A DNA stretch of 64,000 bases. Origin: Lingula anatina. Its lineage: Eukaryota > Brachiopoda > Lingulata > Lingulida > Lingulidae. Made by a program: the position numbers and the translations under genes. The notes beneath the pieces are model-generated. The model had not been told where the DNA came from and ran no database searches. It saw nothing but the letters and a program-made list of their open reading frames with translations. How positions within the stretch are numbered: position 1 is the first letter of the stretch; every line of letters starts with the position of its first letter. The stretch spans positions 415,817 through 479,816 of the forward strand of contig NW_019774058.1 of assembly GCF_001039355.2 (NCBI RefSeq). The letters run 5' to 3'. This document shows, piece by piece, positions 47,301-64,000 of this stretch.

Positions 47301-48671
47301 TATTCATTTGTCACATACTTATGTTTTTATGAAACTTGGCAGATGTGTTATGCTGCCAGTCCAACATCTCCAGTCTGTACTGCCGTCTCTTGGTGCAGTT
47401 GTCAGTGGTGAAGAACATTTGCTACCAATTAACAGTACCTCACTGATAAACCTATCTCAACAAAAGAATAGTTACTTTTAAGAAACACTTGCATGTATTG
47501 AAGTACTGCCTCCTGCTGGAAAAGAAATATATATCTAAATCAAATGCCTAGAATGGATCAGTTTGTCAAAAGGAAATGAAAAGGTGTTTAACCACTTATT
47601 GTCATTGATTTGGTATAAGATCATTTTTGACAATAACAAAATTGCATTGCTAATTTTTGCTGGAACTTCTCTATAATACGTTACCTGTGACCTCATTTGA
47701 CATTTGTGGATACTGAAGGAAAACTGATAGTGTGTAGTTTCCTGATAACAACTTAATAATCTTTAACCACAAACTCCATGTTATCTTCATAAAATATTCA
47801 GACATACTTACGCATTGATTAGCTCTTGTTTTTGTAGTTATGAATTCCATATATTACTTAAATTATATAAATTTTAAGTTAATTTTTCTGTACAAATTGT
47901 ATTTTATACTGTGCCAAGGAAACTCATTCAAACAAAAAAAAAGAAAGAAAGAAAGAAAAGGAAAAGAAAACCTCTGAGGGTGTCCAGACTGGCCTCCATA
48001 CAACCAGGCTTCAGTCCTGGTTGTTAGTTGGTATCAGGCTGTTGGGTCTAAATTGGACCTGGTGGGAACACAGCATTAATTACTTATCACACAAATACAG
48101 TGACTCATTCATTGTGCAGGCAGTCTTACTGGTAGTGGATCTCTTTAAAGAATTGAAAAAATTGTACTATTATTATTATTATTATTATTGTTGTAGATGA
48201 GCCCCTTATTGAATCAGTATTTGCATAGTCTCTTAGACTAGACTAGACTAGACTAGATTAAGTCTCTTAGAGTCTGAGAGTAGATTGAGAGGGATGCACT
48301 GTCAAATATTAATGGCACTAATGTTTGCTGTTGTACTGTGATCTTCATCTTTTCATATTTCATTTGACTTTATAGACTTTATAGTAGAAAACCCTTCACT
48401 AATTGTAATGTAGTTTTGTCTTTGCCTATTACAGTACTGCTTGCAAGTATACTCTCCAATTTATTTTGCTCCTTCCATGGTAAATGTGTTAACAGAGTGT
48501 TACTGCATTTATCGACAGTACTGTACATTTTGTTTTGTCTTTTGTTATGTTCTGTAGCTAAGTTTGCATGGTTTTTGTTGCAGGAATAACTATGGCATGA
48601 CAGCAGCGGGGAGGAGTGGATCTAAAAACAGTATAGATAGTGACGAGAGCTGGAAAGAAGGGTGTTACTAG
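35156..48671 (+). CDS. SLAIN: SLAIN motif-containing microtubule plus-end protein
   Basis: Exons 35156-35439, 41493-41638, 43149-43250, 44945-45109, 45713-45754, 46086-46187, 46364-46477, 46950-47238 and 48584-48671 join in phase to 1332 nt (443 aa). Residues about 5-40 form a coiled coil (EVRKLQDLVKKLERQNEVLR). The exon 1/2 junction gives EDSWLY; exon 2 has SPYKWMRHVFDHPSPEVESA, and exons 4-5 have ARLQEESLRQSF, all family hallmarks. The tail has SGIP (393-396) and TGIP (400-403, 408-411), resembling SxIP-type EB1-binding motifs. Vertebrate SLAIN1/2 promote microtubule growth with EB proteins, CLIPs and ch-TOG. Intron 1 is 6 kb and holds three foldback elements. Vertebrate paralogue assignment (1 or 2) is not possible from this. 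Confidence 0.9.
35657..35881. mobile_element. Harbinger-like foldback MITE, copy B
   Basis: 225 bp, same family as 3777-4031 and 39846-40052, with TTCACATG near the left end and CATGTGAAC near the right. Left arm and centre are more diverged than in the other copies. Flanks are TTA on the left and TAA on the right. It lies in SLAIN intron 1. Confidence 0.75.
39431..39602. mobile_element. 172-bp near-perfect hairpin element
   Basis: Starts CTACCCTCTACCAGGGCGAC and ends with its exact reverse complement. The two arms of about 80 bp pair with only a few mismatches around a loop of about 8 nt near 39512-39521. There is no coding capacity. It may be a Tc1/mariner-type MITE if the terminal TA is the target duplication, but this is not certain. 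It sits in SLAIN intron 1, 240 bp from MITE copy C. Confidence 0.8.
39846..40052. mobile_element. Harbinger-like foldback MITE, copy C
   Basis: 207 bp with perfect ends GGCTTCGTTCACATGG and its complement, flanked by TTA on both sides (39843-39845, 40053-40055). It is the cleanest and probably the youngest copy in the window. Confidence 0.88.
41706..42108. repeat. Composite foldback repeats in SLAIN intron 2
   Basis: One foldback spans about 41706-41936 (GGCCATTCAGAATTGAAG against CTTCTATTCTGAATAGCC, with CTGGTCCAAGG against CCTTGGACCAG). Directly after it lies another pair, CAGATCTGCAGATCAAAT near 41940 against ATTTGATCTGCGGATCTG near 42055. The 24-bp string centred on CATGTAGGGTCCGCCATATT is shared with the foldback at 57138-57425, so these are related families. 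Confidence 0.65.
42405..42619. mobile_element. GATCGATC-family foldback MITE, copy 1
   Basis: Begins GACCCCATTTTC and ends in the complement of GAGTGCATTCCC, each followed inward by TAGATCGATC. TAA occurs on both sides (42402-42404, 42620-42622), a target duplication of the TWA type typical of PIF/Harbinger. It lies in SLAIN intron 2. Copies are at 56934-57132 (opposite orientation), 52856-52923 (half) and about 62988-63236. Confidence 0.8.
43800..44090. repeat. Degenerate minisatellite with TATCACATC core
   Basis: About fifteen imperfect units of roughly 18 bp based on AGCTATCACATCTAACAC. It lies in SLAIN intron 3. The minus-strand open frame through it (a Cys-Asp-Ser repeat) is an artefact of the periodicity. 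Confidence 0.85.
45236..45355. repeat. (ATT)n, T-run, G-run and downstream C-run
   Basis: A (TAT)n stretch passes into a T-run, then 14 G; about 55 bp later there is a run of 10 C. The G and C runs could pair or form other non-B DNA. It lies in SLAIN intron 4. Confidence 0.85.
46950..47263 (+). CDS. SLAIN: SLAIN alternative terminal exon (intron-8 readthrough)
   Basis: If the GTACTT donor at 47239 is not used, exon 8 runs on for eight codons to TGA at 47261-47263, ending RRYFSSNNK. Splicing to 48584 instead adds a 28-residue tail ending SDESWKEGCY. The donor is weak, so both forms may exist. An AATAAA at about 47273, just past this stop, could serve the short form. Confidence 0.5.
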
Positions 48672-51600
48672 TTGTTCTGGTACGAGGCAGAGGACAAAGA
48701 GGCAGTGGACCTGGTACCCGAGATATGGAAAAAATAGTCGACTTAAGTTCACAGAAAGAAGACTGTTAATGGCAGAGCAAGAGAGATGGGGGGCACAAGG
48801 CACAACTAGATCAAAATATTTGTTTATTTATTCATTTATTTTCATCTTTGAGGCTGATGGAAAGATTGTTGAGAATGTTTGAGAAGCAGGCAGTTTCTGA
48901 AAACAGATACAATCAACACTGATAGAGTATAGGGGGATTTTTTTTTACAACTAAAATATACTTTATTGAAACTATGAAATGTAAATTCTCACTTCTCCTG
49001 ACATCTGCCAGCTTCTACATATTTTTCCCACATACTTCCATGTTTGGATACTGCTTTCTTGCAAGCAACCATAGAGCTGATGAACATCACCATGGTCTTG
49101 TTGAGTCCAGCTCATATGTTTTGAATGACTGAACCAGAAACTGATTGCTTATACTTGAAGAACGGCATTTTACAGACAAGCTTAAAACCAACCATTTCTT
49201 AGTGTTACTGTAGCAGCAATATACTGTAGTTATTCAGTTTTCTAGGAAGTTTTTAGTACATGGTGCATCATGCAGATTGGTAAAAATGTAAATAAGGGAC
49301 ATTCAATGAATGTAGAGAGAAATTTTGATCAAAATTATTTGAATATCTAGGATAAATGAATCGGAATTAGCCTTTGGATCATGGGAAAATTTATAAATGT
49401 ACTAAATTGAATGTCCCAGACTTCCTATGCTACCAACACAGCTTGACTGTTTCTGTTGTGCTTTTTTGCATCCTTTGTAATCGGTGTCATCTTTCATATT
49501 TTGTTTTCACATTTATCAGTACGATTAAAATCCCCCTCTTAGGATGTCGTTGGTGTTTAAGAAACCACCTGGCCTGTCAAGCATCTCCTCCTTGTCTTCA
49601 TATTTTTTTAATCAGTCAATAATTATATTCCTTTTTTACAAGGGCATAGGAATAGAGAAAGTGCTTCTTGTCTCATATTTCCCTGCCACCCTTCCCAATC
49701 TGCCATTGATTTTTTTTTTCTGTGAATGGTGGATTTTAACAGTCAACAGCAATACGAGAGTCACAAAATAACAATAATTTATTTATTGAATTGCTACCTG
49801 CGGGCAGTGGTAAGGCAAAATGTATTTGCTTCAGTCGGATTTAATCCTATGAGTATTTGCAGGGTTGTGCACAACTTTGCTAGGGGCTTTTTTTCTCCTC
49901 ATTACTTATTTGGCTTAAGCTGTACTTCTACTGGACAGGCAATACCAGATATATCAGCAGTTAAATTTAAACAGACTGAATTGAACATGATGATTAGTAA
50001 TAATAAAAAGAGCTACATGCAATCAATGAAGAGATATGGAGACGAAAGCTTGCGAGTCACATTGATTGTCGTGACCCATTTACAACGTGAAAATTGTTTA
50101 GAATGCGACTTCACAGTATACAATACTAGAGCCTGGTAAGTGCTTAGCTGTCTATACATTATGGGAAAAAAACTTGTGATATTTTAAGTTTTGTCATAAC
50201 AAAGCCAGTCAACACTTTTAAGGGTTTGCATTAAACGACCAGCAATGATAAAAAACTAGGGGTGAAGTATTCACGAGTTATATTACAGGACCCATCAGCA
50301 CGATGGAGACTTTAGACACTGACAGCTATTGTTTTAAAAAATCATGTATGTAAACCATTAATATCTACACCAAGAAGACATATTATTTTATATACTGTAG
50401 TGTATAGATTGTATATCATTGTATATACTAATAATTGTTGATATTATCTGTCTTGTTTTTGAGTTGCTGTGGCCTTTATTTGAAATATTTTCATGTGGAT
50501 TTCTCGGAATTTATTCTACTAACAATTACAAAAATTACATAATGTGGTTGTTAACCACCTAACAAGCATCCAGATCAAAGTAACATGGATAATCATTGTC
50601 ATTAGAAATTTTCATTTAGAGTTTGTGGATTTGAGGTCACTGCGTAAAAGTATTTCAGTCATGTTAACATGGTATATCTTTTTGATATGTTTTTAAAATT
50701 TTGAATCTTTGAAATTCTGTTTGGTCGCTTTAAGATAATATCACTAAACAATTATTTTACTTTGCTCATTTCCTGTTCATTTGTTTTTAAAATGTTTTGT
50801 CTACTTCCAAAAATCAAGGGTTTGTTGTTATGGAAAGTATATAAATGCATTGAATAGTTTTTGTTCAAGAAGTGATTGTCTTATCTCTTGTTAAGCTTAA
50901 TAACCATGAACCTGGTCCAGCCTTTGTTTGGTATATTTAAAATTGCTTTGGGAAAAATTATTTATCAAGAATCAGGTGATGGAAGATCAGGCTGTTCACA
51001 GCTTACTGCAGCTGATAGTGATCCCTCTTTCATATTTATTTCAAGGCAAAATAAATGATCATTAAAAAAATGAATATCGTTGTAGCTGTTGATATTTTTC
51101 TGAGAAGTAGGGTAAGGAAAATCACATTTGACAGACTCTGTTTTTGGCTGTAATGTGTTTAAATCGGGCAGAACTTTAAAATGGTTCCTTGAAGTGGCAC
51201 ATAAAGCGAGGGTGGATTCCCGACAATGCAAGTAAACCACTTCTACTAGTTTCTTATATAACTACAATAAAGTCGGCATGCCAAGGCATTAACCAAATTA
51301 ATCCCTTGTTAAGTAAAATAATAATAAGATAAATAATAATGATATTAATAATGTTTTAAAACTGCGTCTTCAAATTTCAAGTCGGAAATTGACCTATTTA
51401 TCCGTCCCTCCATTTCATAAAAGCATCTTTTAAGCTCGTTTTTACTGGCAAGCTATTCAAATAGTCGCCCTCTTGTCATAATCCTCTCCATTCCGTCAAA
51501 TTATTTCAAATGTATTTCAAGGGGGGGCAGGGCGCATTGATTAAAAAAATAACTTCACTCGACACTCGACTCACTAGCCTACAATAGACAATATATAATT

Positions 51601-51884
51601 TGAACATGGATATCACAGGGAAATTATCTTGGTTTTGTCTTATTCCTGAAACCACCCCTCAGTTTGGGTCCGCGGGGTACACTGCAGGCCGGGACGGATC
51701 CAGGATTATTTGGGCCCCGAAATATTTTGGTATTTTAGAGGGTGAACGGTGCCATTTGGTACGTTTTAGAACAATGATTCAGCTAGTGAAAAGTCTACTT
51801 TCAAAAGGGGACCATAGGTGAAGGGGGGGGGGGGGAGTCAGGACTCTTTTTACCCAGAGCACAAGAAACGCAAAGAAGGATATG
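48672..51884. other. SLAIN 3' UTR and intergenic DNA
   Basis: No protein-coding family is recognised on either strand. The plus-strand open frames at 49374-49622 and 49726-50139 have no domain. Candidate poly(A) hexamers occur, for example AATAAA at 51266-51271, but I cannot say which is used. A G-run at about 51824 and AT-rich tracts are the only visible structure. Confidence 0.5.
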
Positions 51885-52567
51885 TGACGTCATGAAATTT
51901 TAAAGCCTCCCTGTCTCACCCAAGCGCATCGAACGCAATGTGGCCACGTTCGTCAAAATGCCAAGTAGTTGTCGCCAGAATAGTTTAATTCTTATAATGG
52001 TTTTTCCAAGAAAAACCACGGAGAATGATTGGTATTTTCTAAGAAAAACCACGGAGAATGAATGGTGTTCTCTGTATGAAAGCCGAAAAGGTTGTTATAC
52101 CTTGCTGCGCAGTTATGTTATCGATGCGTATCGGAATTCCATTGCTTGGCGGGAAAGGAAGAAAGCCGCGAGGAGGGAGGCGGCTGTTGGAGTTGGCATC
52201 CCCCAGGTAACGTTGCATAAAAGACACTCTACTGTTGTTATCAGTTTTAGTAAAATTTCGTTCTATCAATGAAAGTGTTTATCAATATTTTAACTGTTTT
52301 TTTCTGTTAGGTCTGTTGTATTTTTATTGAACCCCAACTTTGTCAAAGTTTGTAGGGATGTAGCTTCTTTTGTGAGACCGAATACGCTAAGATTAGCGAG
52401 TTGTGTGAACGCAAATGTTATATTATAACTATGTCATGCTGGACTACTTAAACAAAAACAATAACCCTGAATAACCTATATAATAATATGTTTAGGTTCA
52501 GCATGGTAAACCAAGGCTCTAAAGTAGCACAGCGCAAGTAGTGGCTTGGGAATTCTGCCTTGACAAC
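51885..52567 (+). promoter_or_regulatory. TRPC upstream region with CRE and possible 5' leader
   Basis: TGACGTCA at 51885-51892 is a full CRE. Downstream, a G/C-richer stretch ends CCCCCAG|GTAACG near 52206, which could be the donor of a non-coding first exon. A 110-codon open frame (ATG 51940 to 52272) crosses it. That frame contains a 33-bp tandem duplication (52008-52073) and has no recognisable domain, so I do not call it a gene. Confidence 0.35.
52008..52073. repeat. 33-bp tandem duplication
   Basis: Two near-identical 33-bp units starting AAGAAAAACCACGGAGAATG, in the region upstream of TRPC. The unit is a multiple of three, so the overlapping open frame stays open. Confidence 0.9.
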
Positions 52568-61424
<8,857 letters not shown>

Positions 61425-62002
61425 AACTTCTTACAGATATCATTAACACACGGAACTTAGAGATTACATTGTTACATAAAACAAATTTATTTACAAGATA
61501 TCTAAACATATTTTTTTTACGATATGTGCAAGAGTAATTTTCATTAAAATGTCCAGCATGGCTCCCAGCATTATATTAGATGGACAAAGTTAAAAAGGTA
61601 TGGCACCGTTGGATTTCCTTGTTATATGAAACGGGCAGTTCCAATGGTATGTGAAAGATGGAGTTTTTTTTAAGCAAAGGAGATAAACTCCAATGATATA
61701 TAAAAGATAGGAGTTCAATAAGAAAAGAAAAAGAAAAGAGTAATAAAAAAAAACAAATCCAGTGAAATGTGAAAGACGGAGTTACTATTATGTGAAGGAG
61801 ACATTCCAGTGCTATGTAAAAGATGAGATTTCAATATTATATGAAGTATACACATTCCACTAGATGAAATATGAATATCAGGAATATGTGAAAGTTCAAA
61901 CCGTATGAATTCCAATATAGTAAGAATCTTGTTACTTTTATGGTCCCTATTTTGTAGAATACCAGCGTGAGGAAATTGTATTTGTGACACGGAAACTTCT
62001 TG

Positions 62003-62266
62003 AATAAATATAACTTTTTTATTAGGATAGTTTCTAAATAGAACTATATTTTGTGGTCTTCATATAATACATTTTTTACAATAACAAAAATCAATAAAAA
62101 TATATTATTTTTGTAGGGTTAATGTTATTTATATCATTAGTTTTCAATATAATTCTATTTTTGATACCGTTTTTTCAACTCTGCTATCACGTGCATGCGA
62201 TGTGAAATTGTTTATACAGTTATATAAAAATTTTGTATACAAAACCATATGATATAGTTGAATAAA
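62003..62266 (+). terminator. TRPC poly(A) signals
   Basis: AATAAA at 62003-62008 and again at 62261-62266 follow the TRPC stop by 579 and 837 bp. Either would give a usual 3' UTR. The second is followed by TGTGTG-like sequence, as expected of a downstream element. Confidence 0.5.
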
Positions 62267-62279
62267 GTATTGTTACCAG

Positions 62280-64000
62280 TGCATGTGTGAAAATTATTAC
62301 ATGACGACGATAACGTTAAAATGGAGAAAATGAAAATTTCCCGAGTTTGAAATCGACCCTCGTCTTTTTTTGTTGTTTAGCTTATTCATATCAAAAGTAA
62401 AGCAATCTTAAGACTGCACTGACAGTTGAAATAAAATTAAACACGTCACCCAGGACTGGACCAGATAGCGCCGAAATTGCATCGGCCTTTTTGCCCTTAA
62501 AAGAAGTCTGACATTATGTTGTTCCTATAGGTCTCTTTGGTGCTGTCTCAATGGCGAAGACAATACTAAAATTAGAATCGTTATTGGAAGAGTTACAGCA
62601 GTTTCAGGTGTCCATTTGTGTGTTCTGGGAACAAATCCTATTTCTAGCCAAAGTGCTAATGGAAAAGCATACTTTAAAGAACTGAATTGAAAACTTTCGA
62701 AATGTGAGAATTCATTTCCCACCTGTTGCCGCCTGAGTTTATGAAATACGTGTTATAAAAATTCCATGCTATTCATAGTACTATTTTTATTTCGTATCAA
62801 TTCCCCTGTGCATTTCTTACAGATTCCACCACGCGACCTGCATACAAAAACTAATATACATTGGGCGGCATCGTAATATATATCTTCTTTTTATGATTGA
62901 TCTATGCCATCTTAATCAAACCTCTGACTGCTAAGTCCTTTTGTTTATTCCATTACTCTCGAAATAATCAACAACGACTAGGTTCCCATACCTAGATCGA
63001 TCTACCAGGATTGATCTATCTCCGAGGGGTTTCTCGCTAAATTGCTTTAAGCTTAAACGGCTTAAATGTCTGGAACGCCTACTGAAGCTGCTAAACGATA
63101 ATTAAATTCCCCCTAGCAGCTTCAGCAGGCGTGGCAGACAACTAATCCGCTGAAGTTGATTGCAATTTAGCGAGAATCCCCTACTCGGAGACAGAGCGAT
63201 CCACAGTTAGTAGGACAGGGTCTGAGAATGGTCCCGTAAATGCAAGCAACACTGTTCAAAAATAGAAATGAAAATTTACTGCTCAATTTTTGAAACATGT
63301 GCCGATAGGAGTTCTACACGCTCTCATACAGTGGTACAATAATCAATATTGTATAAGCACTGGTAGGACGTGCTATGGAAAAAAAATGTGTTACCGGTGA
63401 ATAACTAGTCCTAGAAATAATATCATCTCAAAAACAGTACTGCTTTACCGTACAGAAACGTTTCTCACAACTGAGATTGGAATCCGGTAATAAATCAATT
63501 CCTGGAAGTGGGGGGGGGGGGTTTCATTTAATGCTGTAAATGAATTTTCAGTGTTCTTTGCCTTGTATTGGAATAGGAGTAAAATACTAATCAATTCATA
63601 CACATGCATTTTAATTTCCAAAAGTGTAAAAGGATGTTATATAATCTTATCTTTCAGTCTCCATACGTTCGATACGATCTAAAAAGAAGACCATTCCTAC
63701 AGAAAAGAATCGCAAAACTTGCTCCAAATATTTTTAATATATATTTAATAAAGGTCTAAAAAGAGAAAATATAAACATTTAAAAAATAAAAAGAAATCAA
63801 TCTGTGCCAACATGAAATTGAACCTAAGCGATAATGAGAGAGGAAGCTAGAACTTACTTCGCTTTCCAGACTTAATCTAACGCGAAGTGCAAACGATTCA
63901 CTGAGATGTGAAAAAAACCCTTGTTAGTCAATGCCACTGTGTCATTGACTTAATGACATTACATGTGTCTTAGAAAGAGACGTGTCATCAAAACAACAGA
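62280..64000. other. Region downstream of TRPC, no recognised gene
   Basis: Mostly AT-rich DNA with a degraded GATCGATC-family element (about 62988-63236) and a G-run near 63510. A segment from 63658 (plus) has a good acceptor and stays open for 34 codons (SPYVRYDLKRRPFLQKRIAK onward) but matches no family I know. Confidence 0.45.
62988..63236. mobile_element. GATCGATC-family foldback MITE, degraded copy
   Basis: CCATACCTAGATCGATCTACC at the left resembles the half copy at 52856. The interior folds back (TTCTCGCTAAATTGC against GCAATTTAGCGAGAA, and GCCTACTGAAGCTGC against GCAGCTTCAGCAGGC). Outer tips are diverged and no target duplication is clear. Confidence 0.65.

Noticed and set aside
63658-63759. 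Possible exon downstream of TRPC (starts SPYVRYDLKRRPF)
   Set aside because: It has a good acceptor and 34 open codons but no recognised family and no partner exon in the window.

Overview
The window is animal nuclear DNA: AT-rich, with many introns, GT-AG splice sites, microsatellites and small foldback transposons. Nothing in it looks bacterial. Gene content (a PAN plus C-type-lectin secreted protein, ATRX, SLAIN, a TRPC channel) and short introns suggest a lophotrochozoan invertebrate, most likely a mollusc or close relative. That placement is an inference; no clade-specific marker was seen.

Layout. 1-3232: no recognisable gene, some degenerate repeats. 3233-6390 (minus): a secreted PAN/C-type lectin gene with a Harbinger-like MITE in an intron. 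6391-9127: no recognisable gene. 9763-34482 (minus): a complete ATRX chromatin remodeller. Its 32 exons join in phase to 7500 nt (2499 aa plus stop), almost the length of the vertebrate protein. 34483-35155: a compact divergent promoter with CACGTG, CRE and octamer sites. 35156-48671 (plus): a complete SLAIN microtubule plus-end protein, 9 exons, 443 aa. 48672-52567: SLAIN 3' UTR and intergenic DNA. 52568-61424 (plus): a complete TRPC cation channel, 14 exons, 872 aa. 61425-64000: TRPC 3' UTR and repeat-bearing DNA.

Two stretches of ATRX occur twice in direct orientation (9332-12354 with 12356-15354, and 21146-22900 with 22902-24657). Each pair meets at a single N (12355, 22901). They are best read as overlapping contig ends that were scaffolded without merging: the first pair looks like two haplotypes, the second is almost identical. 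They are unlikely to be real exon duplications.

The genes do not form a pathway. ATRX (heterochromatin), SLAIN (microtubule growth) and TRPC (calcium entry) are housekeeping or signalling genes that happen to be neighbours; ATRX and SLAIN probably share a bidirectional promoter. The least expected content is the set of foldback elements: a family with TTA target duplications (3 copies), a GATCGATC family with TAA target duplications (2 full copies and 2 degraded ones), a 172-bp near-perfect hairpin, a GGCCCC-ended family (2 copies) and a further foldback group sharing a 24-bp motif. I found no CRISPR array, rRNA, tRNA or dedicated novel multi-gene system.
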